From Olivibacter jilunii (GTDB lineage Bacteria > Bacteroidota > Bacteroidia > Sphingobacteriales > Sphingobacteriaceae), in assembly GCF_900607235.1 (NCBI RefSeq), contig NZ_LR027849.1:1178001-1242000 (forward strand): a DNA stretch of 64,000 nucleotides, in the 5' to 3' direction. The position numbers and the translations under genes were made by a program. Positions 26,701-34,381 of the stretch are shown one piece after another; positions within the stretch are counted from its first letter, which is position 1; every line of letters begins with the position of its first letter. The notes under the pieces were generated by a model. That model did not search any database. It saw only the letters and a list, made by a program, of their open reading frames with translations, and was not told the origin of the DNA.

Positions 26701-28083
26701 GTTCAGAAGCCATTGGCCACCGTTGTCATAGGAGGTTTAGTAACCGCGACACTCCTTACCTTATTTGTTTTGCCGATACTTTATTTTCTTTTCTACTCTT
26801 TCAAACTTAGGAGTCCTAAACGCTTGATCCGAATGATTTCCTTAGCGCTAGTACTGCTTACCGAACCTTCCCTTATCGTTTCCGCTCAAAATCAACAAGA
26901 CATGATCCAAGGCAGAATTAGCTTAGACGAAGCCATAAACATGGCCTTGAAAAACAATCCTGGACTTAAAGAAGCTGATGTAAATCGGCTTAGACAGAAA
27001 GCTTTGGAAAAAAGCGCTTTTGATCCGGCCAACATAGATATTTCGGCAGCGCAATCTCCTTTAGAAGGCGCCAGTCCGGACAACAACATAGGTATTGGTC
27101 AAACATTCAGCTTCCCAACGGTATACGGTGCTAAAAGACAACTGTTAGAAGAACAAACCACATTAGCGGCAACAAGTCTAACAGTAAGTAAGAACGACCT
27201 TATACGTGACGTGCGTATCGCTTTTGCTAATCTCGTTTATGCCAATCAATCACTCAAGCTCCGGACAAAACAGGATAGCATCTTGAATGAATTTCTCAAA
27301 ATCGCCGAACTGCGTTATAATACAGGAGAAACTTCGAAGACCGAGTTACTGATTGCATCCAATCGTTATCGACAGCTTCAATTACAACAGCAACAGGCAG
27401 GCGCTGCTAAAATAGCTGCTTTGCAGGAGTTGATGCGTTTGCTTAATGTATCCGAACCATACGATATAAAAGAGCAAGAAGATTATAAATTAAGTATTTT
27501 ATCAACAACAGATAGTGTCGCACTTAAAAATAACCCGCTGCTATCTTTTGCTAATCAACAAATCCGCGTAGCGGAAGAATCGGTCAAGGTACAGAAATCG
27601 GCTTTTTTACCGGATATCACTGTTGGCTATCAACAGCAACTCATTCTTCAGGGATGGAATCCGGAAGGAATAAACAAATCATACGGACAAAGAACTAAAA
27701 TAGCTGGTGTTTCTCTAGGGGTCGCAGTACCTCTATTTAATTTAGCCGCACAAAAAGCGAAAGTAAAAGCTTCTCTACTGGCAACCAAAGCTGCTGAATA
27801 CGCATATGAGCAGACCTTCAATAATTTAAAAACGACTTTTATGCAACAATTAAGTTATTACCGACCGTTACAGGCTGCCCTTATATTTTATGAAGATAGT
27901 GGACTGCAAGAAGCGGACGAATTGATCGCCTCTTCGAGATTAGGATATAGAAAAGGTGAGATTGACTACGTAGCTTATACACAAAGTATAGAACAAGCTT
28001 TTAATACCCACCTCCAATACCTTGAAACACTTAATCGGTATAATCAGGTGGTAGCCACTATAAATTATCTAACCGGGAAATAA
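23704..28083 (+). CDS. CzcA-type heavy-metal RND pump fused to a TolC/CzcC-like outer-membrane factor
   Basis: A 1459-residue fusion. Residues 1-1040 are a complete HME-RND permease with 12 membrane helices and two large periplasmic loops. The proton-relay motif in helix 4 is D401-FGLIV-D407-GA..E414, the DFGx3DGA form linked to divalent ions (Co, Zn, Cd) rather than Cu/Ag. After the last helix and a basic stretch (KLRSPKRLIR) comes a signal-peptide-like segment, residues 1044-1061, ending VSA before Gln1062. Residues 1075-1459 are a TolC-like outer-membrane efflux protein (SLDEAINMALKNNPGL, then two coiled-coil regions). It probably forms a trans-envelope pump with the CzcB lipoprotein that follows. 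Fusions of this type are common in Sphingobacteriaceae; how the two parts reach different membranes is unclear. Confidence 0.92.
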   Translation: MLNKIIFFCIKNKLIVGIFTFALIVWGVWSATKLPIDALPDITNNQVQIITSAPSLAAQEIERLVTFPIELSVATIPQMIEIRSISRFGLSVITVVFKEKVDIYWARQQIAERIKEAQSQIPPGIGEPKLGPITTGLGEIYQYIIHPRPGAEKRYSPTDLRTMQDWIVARQLYGTPGVAEVNSFGGILKQYEVAVRPDRLQAHNITIAEVFTALQNNNENTGGAYIDKKPNAYYIRSLGLARSLTDIGNIVIKKDSKGVPILIKDVSSPQFGGAIRYGALTYNGEREAVGGVVMMLKGSNSAEVVKLVKEKMRTIQKSLPKDIVIEPYLDRTNLVNRAIDTVKSNLIEGALIVILVLVLFLGNLRAGLIVASAIPLSMLFAFSMMNIFGVSANLMSLGAIDFGLIVDGAVIIVEATMHHFGLRKSAFRLNQEEMDDHVFDSAVKIRSSAAFGEIIILMVYIPILALTGIEGKMFKPMAQTVSFAIIGALILSMTYVPMMCALFLSKKPIQKKTFSDRLMYKLQRFYTPLLKKALRAPYWILSFTLLLFGGSAYLFSRMGAEFIPQLKEGDFAFQCVLPQGASLSQSIETSMKAAKILKTFDEVKMVVGKTGSAEVPTDPMPPEATDLMVILKNQSEWKSDRSYEQLATDMEKALNLLPGVYIEANQPIQMRFNELMTGIRQDVAIKIFGENLDSLATYADKVTTSIATVRGASGVLPEPISGLPQITVTYNYDQLANYGTTIKALNTALNTAFAGAIAGVIYENERRFDLVLRLDSTVKNNIDDVRNLLVPISNGEQVALSQLANIEFKDGPAQISRDDAKRRIVVGFNIVGRDVQSVVDDIKNKIDEEVKLPDGYFYTFGGQFENLQEAKSRLLIAVPLALLLIFVLLFFTFRSTKESVLIFTAIPMSAIGGIIALKLRDMPFSISAGVGFIALFGVAVLNGIVLISTFNQLKKAGQGNILRRILEGSLTRLRPVLMTATAASLGFLPMAISSGSGAEVQKPLATVVIGGLVTATLLTLFVLPILYFLFYSFKLRSPKRLIRMISLALVLLTEPSLIVSAQNQQDMIQGRISLDEAINMALKNNPGLKEADVNRLRQKALEKSAFDPANIDISAAQSPLEGASPDNNIGIGQTFSFPTVYGAKRQLLEEQTTLAATSLTVSKNDLIRDVRIAFANLVYANQSLKLRTKQDSILNEFLKIAELRYNTGETSKTELLIASNRYRQLQLQQQQAGAAKIAALQELMRLLNVSEPYDIKEQEDYKLSILSTTDSVALKNNPLLSFANQQIRVAEESVKVQKSAFLPDITVGYQQQLILQGWNPEGINKSYGQRTKIAGVSLGVAVPLFNLAAQKAKVKASLLATKAAEYAYEQTFNNLKTTFMQQLSYYRPLQAALIFYEDSGLQEADELIASSRLGYRKGEIDYVAYTQSIEQAFNTHLQYLETLNRYNQVVATINYLTGK

Positions 28084-28113
28084 CCATACCAGCATAGCTC
28101 AAAAAAACAAAAA

Positions 28114-29325
28114 ATGAAAAGAATAAAATTATGGGGATGCGTTTGTGCCATCCTGTTGAATTTATCCTGTCAGTCAAATCGCTCAAATAAAGCATCAACC
28201 AATTCTTTCCGCACCGAAACGGCAGAAAACACCGCAAAAGAGGCTAAAACGTTCGACTTGCTCAGTATTCGCGAAGATCAACTCAAGGCCATCGATGCTA
28301 CCTTAGGTTATATTGAAAAAAAGGATCTAAAAAACGGCTTGCAAGCTGTGGGTTTTGTTCGGGTACACAATCAAGATAAAGCCTCCATATCGTCGTTATA
28401 TGGAGGTAAAATACAATCCTTATATATTTCTCCCGGCTCTGTTGTAAAGAAAGGACAACTAATCGCTACGCTGCTTAATCCGGAAATTATCGTATTGCAA
28501 GAGGAGTATCTGACATTAAAAAACAGCATCGAGCTTACAAAGATCGAATTAAATAGACAAGAGGAACTCATGAGAGGAAATGCCGGTGCATTAAAGAATT
28601 ACCAAAACATAAAAGCGCAGCTTGCCCAACAACAAATCCGACTCGCATCTATCCGGAAACAGCTAAGTTTGGCCGGCATAGATGCCCCGAAACTAAGCGT
28701 AGAAAACATAAGAGAAAGCCTATCGGTAACAGCTCCAATGGCCGGCACTGTTGCCAGTGTTGAAATGGGGCTTGGTGCCAGTGCTGATGCAGGGATGATT
28801 ATTGCACGCATTGTGAATAATGAGGAAGTAGATCTCGATCTGTATGTTTATGAGAAAGATTTGGAGAAAGTAAAAATAGGGCAGGAAATCACATTCAGCC
28901 TTTCAAATAATCCCAACAAAGAGGGCAAAGCAATTGTCGATAAAGTAGGAAGTTCTTTCGAAGGAGAAAATAAAGCGGTTGCCGTGCATGCACGAATAGT
29001 AGGCAATCGGAATGGGTTCATAGACGGAATGGGTGTAAATGCGATACTGAGCATCGGAAATACCACGGTTAACGCGATTGCTAATGACGGAATTGCTCAG
29101 AAAGAGGGTAACAGTTATATATTTTACGTTAACGAAGAAAAGATCAACACAGACAAAGAAAAAGAATATCTCTTCAAACGTATTCGAATAAAAAAGGGTG
29201 CAAGCTCGCTCGGCTACACCGAAATTATCCCAATCGATGTATTACCTGACAGTGTTAAAGTCGCCACATCCTGCGCGGTATTCATTCAAGCCAAAATGGA
29301 CGGCGGCAATCAGCATGGTCATTAA
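28114..29325 (+). CDS. CzcB/CusB-type periplasmic adaptor lipoprotein
   Basis: A 403-residue adaptor, 30 bases after czcA. The N-terminus has a lipobox (LLNLSC, Cys19), so it is a lipoprotein. The order is typical of membrane fusion proteins: a barrel-sandwich/lipoyl half (IQSLYISPGSVVKKGQLIATL), an alpha-helical hairpin (about 125-200), the second lipoyl half (VTAPMAGTVASVEMGLGA), and beta-barrel and membrane-proximal domains. It bridges the RND pump to the outer-membrane channel and may hand over metal. The N-terminal His-rich extension of some CzcB proteins is absent. Confidence 0.9.
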   Translation: MKRIKLWGCVCAILLNLSCQSNRSNKASTNSFRTETAENTAKEAKTFDLLSIREDQLKAIDATLGYIEKKDLKNGLQAVGFVRVHNQDKASISSLYGGKIQSLYISPGSVVKKGQLIATLLNPEIIVLQEEYLTLKNSIELTKIELNRQEELMRGNAGALKNYQNIKAQLAQQQIRLASIRKQLSLAGIDAPKLSVENIRESLSVTAPMAGTVASVEMGLGASADAGMIIARIVNNEEVDLDLYVYEKDLEKVKIGQEITFSLSNNPNKEGKAIVDKVGSSFEGENKAVAVHARIVGNRNGFIDGMGVNAILSIGNTTVNAIANDGIAQKEGNSYIFYVNEEKINTDKEKEYLFKRIRIKKGASSLGYTEIIPIDVLPDSVKVATSCAVFIQAKMDGGNQHGH

Positions 29326-29377
29326 CAATGATTATGAACAAGGGCATCTAATTTTTTTATTTATTAATTTTATTATT

Positions 29378-31333
29378 ATGAAAGAACAGCATAAAGAGCA
29401 GCACAATACCGGTTTTTTTTCCAATATGGAGCTCGTATTTGCGCTGCTTTCGGGGCTCGCTTTGGGCATCGGCTATTTACTATCAATAAACAACGAAACA
29501 TTCATGGCATTGGCAGCCTCTATTTTGGCCTATTTTTTTGGCGGGTTTTTCACATTAAAAGAAGCAATCAAAACCATAGCGAAAGGAGCTTTCGAGATTG
29601 ATTTTCTCATGTTTGCCGCAGCAGTTGGAGCAGCTATATTAGGAAAATGGTCAGAAGGCGGCCTGTTACTTTTTCTATTCAGTCTTGGTCATGCTTTAGA
29701 ACACTATGCACTCGGTAAAGCACGTAAATCGATACAAGCATTGACGGATTTAGCCCCGCCGACCGCCCTGTTACTGCAAGCAGGCAAGGAAGTGGAGATC
29801 AAAATAGAAGAATTGCAATTAGGGGATACTATACGTATAAAACCGAATAGCAAAGTTCCGGCAGACGGGGTTGTCGTAAGAGGTGAGGGGACTGTTAACC
29901 AGGCACCAATTACAGGTGAAAGTATTCCGGTAGATAAAATGGCCATTGATGACCCTACGAGAGATTATTCCAAAGTTAAGAAGATAGATCAAAAAAACCG
30001 GGTGTTTGCGGGCACTATCAACGGAAACCGAGTGCTAGAGGTCCAGGTAACAAAAGAGGCGAAAGATTCGACCATTGCACGATTAATACATATGGTTAAT
30101 GAAGTAGAAGAACAAAAGTCGCCTACCCAATTATTGACCGATAAATTTCAGCGATATTTTGTTCCGGCCGTTCTTTTATTAGTGATCCTACTATGTTTCG
30201 CGTTTTTAATTGTTGATGAAACATTCAACGAAAGTTTTTATCGGGCCATATCAGTTCTGGTAGCGGCGAGCCCATGCGCCTCAGCTATTTCTACACCGAG
30301 TGCTGTATTAAGTGGTGTAGCCCGTGCAGCTAAAGGAGGAGTTTTGATCAAAGGAGGTAGGCCACTTGAAGATTTGGGTATATTAGATGCCGTAGCTTTC
30401 GATAAAACAGGGACTTTGACAGAAGGCAAGCCAAAGTTAGCTGAACTAATCATATTCGACGGAGTTGATAAGCAAGAATTTTATTCCACAGTTCTAGCTG
30501 TCGAACAGCAAAGCGATCACCCTTTAGCTCAGGCAATCGTTAACGGCATTAATGAAATCGTTGAACCTAATAGGATAAGTGAGGCTATCGATATAGAAAG
30601 TGTTACGGGTAAAGGCGTGAAAGGTACGATCGACAACAGTTTAGTTTTGATAGGGAATAAGGCTCTTTTCTCAAGTGACGACGGGAATCTTCCACAGGAT
30701 TATAAAGAACAAGTGGAGACATTAGAAGCAGAAGGAAAAACGGTGATGTTAGTTAAAAAAGGGAAAGATTTTCTCGGAATTATTTCTGTAATGGACAAAC
30801 CCCGAGTAGGCGCAAAAGAAACACTCGCAGCGCTCCGAAAGCTTGGCATTCGACGAATGATCATGTTAACGGGCGATAATCAACAGGTTGCAAATTCTAT
30901 TGCAAAGGAGATCGGATTAACAGACGCGTTCGGTGATTTAATGCCTGAAGATAAGGTAAGAGCCGTTAAACAACTCACAGACAAAGAAGGCAAGGTAGCC
31001 ATGGTGGGCGACGGGGTGAACGATGCCCCCGCCATGGTAAAAAGTACGGTTGGAATCGCAATGGGAGCGGCGGGTTCGGACGTTGCACTGGAGACAGCAG
31101 ATATAGCCTTGATGGCGGACAAGTTAGAAAACCTGCCTTTTGCGATCGGCCTAAGCCGTAAGTCGAAAGCAATTATTCGTCAGAATTTGTGGATAAGCTT
31201 AGGAGTAGTCGTGCTTCTCATTCCGCTAACTATGTTCGAGCTTGCCTCCATTGGCCCGGCTATTTTCGCTCATGAAGGCTCTACCTTGGTGGTCGTTCTT
31301 AATGCGTTGAGATTATTGGCTTATAAAAATTAA
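29378..31333 (+). CDS. P1B-4-type metal-exporting ATPase
   Basis: I choose the ATG at 29378 (651 residues); an earlier in-frame ATG lies inside czcB and would add an unrelated segment. The phosphorylation motif is DKTGTLTEG (Asp342), the ATP-binding HP is in SDHPLAQAI, and the hinge is MVGDGVNDAPA. The membrane metal site reads SPC at Ser298-Cys300, not CPC, and helix 6 carries HEGST from His632. SPC plus HEGGT-like is the signature of the P1B-4 group, which exports Co2+, Fe2+, Zn2+ or related ions. There is no N-terminal metal-binding domain, as usual for this group. It sits 52 bases after czcB and is likely in the same transcript, moving ions from cytosol to periplasm for the RND pump. Confidence 0.92.
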   Translation: MKEQHKEQHNTGFFSNMELVFALLSGLALGIGYLLSINNETFMALAASILAYFFGGFFTLKEAIKTIAKGAFEIDFLMFAAAVGAAILGKWSEGGLLLFLFSLGHALEHYALGKARKSIQALTDLAPPTALLLQAGKEVEIKIEELQLGDTIRIKPNSKVPADGVVVRGEGTVNQAPITGESIPVDKMAIDDPTRDYSKVKKIDQKNRVFAGTINGNRVLEVQVTKEAKDSTIARLIHMVNEVEEQKSPTQLLTDKFQRYFVPAVLLLVILLCFAFLIVDETFNESFYRAISVLVAASPCASAISTPSAVLSGVARAAKGGVLIKGGRPLEDLGILDAVAFDKTGTLTEGKPKLAELIIFDGVDKQEFYSTVLAVEQQSDHPLAQAIVNGINEIVEPNRISEAIDIESVTGKGVKGTIDNSLVLIGNKALFSSDDGNLPQDYKEQVETLEAEGKTVMLVKKGKDFLGIISVMDKPRVGAKETLAALRKLGIRRMIMLTGDNQQVANSIAKEIGLTDAFGDLMPEDKVRAVKQLTDKEGKVAMVGDGVNDAPAMVKSTVGIAMGAAGSDVALETADIALMADKLENLPFAIGLSRKSKAIIRQNLWISLGVVVLLIPLTMFELASIGPAIFAHEGSTLVVVLNALRLLAYKN

Positions 31334-31337
31334 AACA

Positions 31338-31438
31338 GGGGGAACGTCTATAAGTTGCATTTTCGTCGCGCATTGAATGGAATGATTTGAAACGCTAGAA
31401 TCGGGATGATAATGAAGCAATACGCCTAGACGTTCCTC
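31338..31438. repeat. Long-range inverted repeat filling the convergent gap
   Basis: GGGGGAACGTCTA (31338-31350) and TAGACGTTCCTC (31427-31438) are nearly perfect inverted arms, 76 bases apart. Together they span almost the whole space between the P-type ATPase stop and the DUF3307 stop. It could be a shared terminator stem with a large loop or a small mobile-element-like remnant. No target-site duplication is evident. Confidence 0.45.
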
Positions 31439-32149
31439 TTATCCAAACCAACCGTAATAAAACAAGCCAATCACGACAGCAATACCAAAGCTTAGTAATG
31501 TACCTATTAACACATATTCAGTCAGTCTTCTGTCATCACCTTGCTTCAAGTCGCCGAATCTGAAAATTGATTTAGCGGCCAATAAAAAACCAACCGCGTC
31601 GAACTTTCCTACGATAATGAAGACAAAAATCAATAATCGCTCCAAATAACCAATCCACTTCCCCGCATTCTGCAATGAACTGTCAACCCTTCCGTCCTCT
31701 TGAGGTGTCCATTTAGAAATAGCCGTTTTAATAAGTATTGAACATGGTTTTGTGAGAAATAGCAGGCAAAAGTATAGGACCAGTTTTTCCGCATCGAACA
31801 GCTTGTCCAAAGAGGGTATCTCCACACTTTCAGCCATTATAACGGCCGCAGCAATAATTGAAACATGAAAGATCTGGTCAACAATTAGCGCCTCCACCTG
31901 CCATTTCTTTTGTTGAAAATATAGTTTCGCCAAATCGATTAAATAATGTGTCAATCCAATGAAAACAGCATAAGGCCAAAATTGGATATCCCAAGCCATC
32001 AACCATGCCAAACCGATATGAAGCAAACAATGGTAGTAGAGGTAAGGGGATTTTACTTTCTTATGTTCTTTTGACTTTACGCCTTTATCACTTTGTATAA
32101 AGAAGTCGCCTATCAAGTGGGCCAATAACAACCTTAAAAACAGCTCCAT
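31439..32149 (-). CDS. DUF3307 membrane protein
   Basis: A 236-residue integral membrane protein with about seven helices. Its conserved charged and polar residues sit in or next to helices: AHLIGDFFIQSDK at 10-22, YYHCLLHIG near 38-46, THYLIDLAK near 66-75 and VDQIFHV near 90-96. This repeated H-x3-D-like pattern resembles intramembrane metal-dependent hydrolases such as the YdjM/DUF457 group, so an enzyme acting on a lipid or lipid-linked molecule is possible. That function is inference. The gene follows satD with a 9-base gap, and the two families are often neighbours in Bacteroidota. Confidence 0.85.
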   Translation of the reverse strand: MELFLRLLLAHLIGDFFIQSDKGVKSKEHKKVKSPYLYYHCLLHIGLAWLMAWDIQFWPYAVFIGLTHYLIDLAKLYFQQKKWQVEALIVDQIFHVSIIAAAVIMAESVEIPSLDKLFDAEKLVLYFCLLFLTKPCSILIKTAISKWTPQEDGRVDSSLQNAGKWIGYLERLLIFVFIIVGKFDAVGFLLAAKSIFRFGDLKQGDDRRLTEYVLIGTLLSFGIAVVIGLFYYGWFG

Positions 32150-32158
32150 TTTAAGTTA

Positions 32159-32770
32159 TTAAATTGATTTCAGTCTTTTTTCAAACAATTCAATGAGATC
32201 CCTAATTTCCGCAAGATAGGCACGATTAAACCGTTCACTTACCGACGACTGGCTTATTCCCAAAATTTCACCCAATTCCTTTTGTGATAAGCTCGGATGA
32301 TCAAAAACCGTTTGTACCAACATAGCCGAATTTGGTGTCCAATTATCGATGAAGGTAAGGGCAAGCCTGAAAAACAAATTGAAATCTTCATTAAAAGTAT
32401 TGTTCCCGGTTCGAATGGCCAAAGTTTGTTTATTTTTTTTAAGTAATTCAAATTGTTCGCCCGAGAAAAGATAGGCATCACCATATGATTCGGTGACACG
32501 CTCTCCTGTAAAGCTTTTCGCTCCAACACCTATTGATATTCGAGCGTCTAAGTCCTTTACGGTCTTTAAGCTCGCTTTTAAGTACAAAGCGCTATGCAAG
32601 GCATTTACTGGATTTGATAGTTCCAGCTGAAAACTATCGCCTCTAAAGATTTCCCAGTCTGTATCACTTTCAGTCACCTTGGAAAGACTTTCCTTTAACA
32701 GATCATTCCATTCTCTCGCAGATTTCGCCTTTCTTGAATTGATTATATCTCCTGTTAGTACCGCTATCAT
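32159..32770 (-). CDS. SatD family protein with C-terminal HTH
   Basis: The ATG at 32770 gives 203 residues (MIAVLTGDIINS); a TTG three codons earlier would lie next to the operator. The first 130 residues contain TGDIINSRK, FRGDSFQL, RISIGVGAKSF and ESYGDAYLFSGEQFE. This spacing resembles a nucleotide-cyclase/GGDEF-type palm, with Asp residues at the first and second motifs. The end (LSQKELGEILGISQSSVSERFNRA) is a clear helix-turn-helix. I infer a DNA-binding protein with a nucleotide-binding or cyclase-like sensor domain. The function of SatD is not established; the name comes from an acid-tolerance operon in streptococci. It is the first gene of a two-gene unit with DUF3307 and probably regulates itself. 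Confidence 0.8.
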   Translation of the reverse strand: MIAVLTGDIINSRKAKSAREWNDLLKESLSKVTESDTDWEIFRGDSFQLELSNPVNALHSALYLKASLKTVKDLDARISIGVGAKSFTGERVTESYGDAYLFSGEQFELLKKNKQTLAIRTGNNTFNEDFNLFFRLALTFIDNWTPNSAMLVQTVFDHPSLSQKELGEILGISQSSVSERFNRAYLAEIRDLIELFEKRLKSI

Positions 32771-32777
32771 AAGCAGC

Positions 32778-32813
32778 AATATCGGACAAAAATCCGATAT
32801 TAAAAAATATCGG
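32778..32813. promoter_or_regulatory. Operator with three AATATCGG half-sites before satD
   Basis: AATATCGGA-N6-TCCGATATT (32778-32801) is a perfect 9-bp dyad, and a third direct copy, AATATCGG, follows at 32806-32813. It lies 8 bases before the satD ATG and about 60 bases before the divergent lipoprotein start. A homodimeric or multimeric HTH protein, most simply SatD, could bind here. Confidence 0.65.
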
Positions 32814-32871
32814 CTAAATAATCTATAAAAATCGTTAAAACCTATATTTTTACATGATAAAACTATATAAA

Positions 32872-33393
32872 ATGAAGACTTTCAAAATCTTATTTTTATT
32901 TTCTGCAGCACTTATAGTATGCGCCTGTAATAAAATATCGTTAACAAAGGAAGAGGCGTACAAGCTCATTGAGCAGCATAGAAAATATCCGCAGATTCAG
33001 AGCTATCAAATTTATACGAAAGATGCCGAAGACGGACGTCGAGTGTTAGATGCCGGTTTGGAAAAAGATGGATTGGTACAGGTAGAACGCAATCATAAAA
33101 CAGGAGAGAATCAAAAGGCTATTATTCGTTTTACTGACAAAGCAAGTGAGCTCTTATTGCCTCCCGATAAAGGGCAGTTAAGCTCTGTCCAGAAGGTAAA
33201 AATCGCAGAGGAGGTACTTGATTCGGTTGTGTCGGTACAAGTCAGCGAACAACAAAAAACCGCCCTTGTTACCTTTACAACCAAGTATATAAATGTTAAT
33301 CCCTTTTCAAAGTTAGATAAAAAAGACTATAGCCAAATAAAAAAGCATGAAGCTAAACTGAGCCTAACCAAGGATGGTTGGACTGTGCAATGA
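32872..33393 (+). CDS. Small lipoprotein of unknown function
   Basis: The ATG at 32872 gives 173 residues with a typical lipoprotein signal (KILFLFSAALIVCAC, lipobox Cys19). The upstream ATG at 32854 would add six residues. The mature part is charged and helical at first (SLTKEEAYKLIEQHRKYP), followed by beta-rich segments. I do not recognise the family. The N-terminal YKLIEQHRKYPQIQSY and a central GLVQVERN... pattern suggest a small winged-helix-like or membrane-associated domain, without confidence. It is divergent from satD and shares the operator region with it. Confidence 0.75.
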   Translation: MKTFKILFLFSAALIVCACNKISLTKEEAYKLIEQHRKYPQIQSYQIYTKDAEDGRRVLDAGLEKDGLVQVERNHKTGENQKAIIRFTDKASELLLPPDKGQLSSVQKVKIAEEVLDSVVSVQVSEQQKTALVTFTTKYINVNPFSKLDKKDYSQIKKHEAKLSLTKDGWTVQ

Positions 33394-33549
33394 TTACCGG
33401 ATTAGCTACAATTATTAACTATTAAGATATTGTTAAACAAAAGATCAATAGAATTAAAAAAGAATGGCGACAAAGGGCATATCAGAAGACAATATTTTAT
33501 AAATATGAAAAAAACAATAGAATTATGAAACACTTCTAGACTTTCTCAG

Positions 33550-33594
33550 TATATTTGCAATCCTATGTCTAGGCCATCCGGCCGCTTTTTTTAA
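33550..33594 (+). other. Possible promoter box and 9-codon leader-like ORF
   Basis: TATATTTG at 33550-33557 matches the -7 consensus and is identical, with the next two bases, to the box of the tRNA operon. Eight bases later is ATG-TCT-AGG-CCA-TCC-GGC-CGC-TTT-TTT-TAA (33565-33594), coding MSRPSGRFF. A terminator follows at 33602. No -33 TTTG is at the right distance, and no gene follows on this strand, so it would be a tiny transcript of about 65 bases. Confidence 0.3.
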
Positions 33595-33601
33595 TAATAA
33601 C

Positions 33602-33632
33602 AAAGGCCTCCAATCTCCCTGGAGGCCTTTTT
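33602..33632. terminator. Bidirectional-type terminator hairpin
   Basis: AAAGGCCTCCA (33602-33612) pairs perfectly with TGGAGGCCTTT (33620-33630), 11 bp with a 7-base loop, followed by TT. It sits 25 bases from the tcdA stop on the opposite strand and can serve both directions. Confidence 0.8.
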
Positions 33633-33656
33633 ACTTATAAAGAAATAAGAAAAAAA

Positions 33657-34376
33657 CTATTTTATTAAATCTCTTATAACAGCTGAGGCAGCCGCCGCTC
33701 CAAATGTTGCCGGTATGTAAGACATCGTGCCGTAAGCAGATTTTTTATAGTTACTTCCATCTGTATAGATCAGTGAGTTCTTATCAGGAAGCTCAGAAGA
33801 AAAAACGACTTTAACCCCTTTGTAAATTTTGTGTTTCTTAAGTTTTTTACGAATATGTTGCGCCAATGGACAATTGTAAGTCTGTGAAATATCAACCACT
33901 TCCAATTTGGTGGGATCTACTTTACCACCGGCTCCCATTGAACTGACAAAACGGATTCGTTTTGCATAGGCTTGCCTAATAAAAGAAAGTTTGGGTGTTA
34001 TACTATCTATAGCATCTACCGCATAATCCGGATTCATATTAATTAGGGATTCGATGCGTTCAGGGCTCATAAAATCGTTGATGACATGCAATTTCAATTC
34101 GGGGTTAATGGCGTACAAGCGTTCAGCCATTAATGTCGCTTTTGATTGCCCATGCGTTGTTGCTAATGCGGGCAGTTGTCTATTTCTATTGCTCGGATCC
34201 ACCACATCGCCGTCGATTATGGTCATTTCTCCTACACCTCCTCTACATAAAAATTCGGCGGCAAACGAACCGACACCACCTAAGCCCAGTACCATTACAT
34301 GGCTATTAATTAATTTATTCAAATTTTCCTTACCTATCAGAACTTCCGTTCTCGACAACCAAGCTGTTTCTTGCAT
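33657..34376 (-). CDS. tcdA: tRNA threonylcarbamoyladenosine dehydratase
   Basis: A 239-residue ThiF/E1-like adenylyltransferase. It has the Rossmann ATP-binding loop GLGGVGSFAAEFL, the IIDGDVVDPSNRNRQ segment that contacts ATP, and AVDAIDSITPKLSFIRQAY. TcdA converts t6A at position 37 of ANN-decoding tRNAs to its cyclic form in an ATP-dependent reaction. The similarity is good throughout and the length is a little short of the E. coli protein (268). The TatD gene ends 5 bases before this start, so the two are likely co-transcribed. No cysteine-desulfurase partner is nearby. Confidence 0.88.
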   Translation of the reverse strand: MQETAWLSRTEVLIGKENLNKLINSHVMVLGLGGVGSFAAEFLCRGGVGEMTIIDGDVVDPSNRNRQLPALATTHGQSKATLMAERLYAINPELKLHVINDFMSPERIESLINMNPDYAVDAIDSITPKLSFIRQAYAKRIRFVSSMGAGGKVDPTKLEVVDISQTYNCPLAQHIRKKLKKHKIYKGVKVVFSSELPDKNSLIYTDGSNYKKSAYGTMSYIPATFGAAAASAVIRDLIK

Positions 34377-34381
34377 GTATT

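Noticed and set aside
29198-29377. 60-residue extension of the P1B-4 ATPase reaching into czcB
   Set aside because: It overlaps the czcB coding end in another frame and has no domain; the ATG at 29378 starts the family-typical N-terminus.
33506-33538. ATG...TGA mini-ORF (MKKTIEL) followed by ATGAAACACTTCTAG
   Set aside because: No ribosome-binding or promoter signal and no downstream gene; this AT-rich stretch gives such frames by chance.
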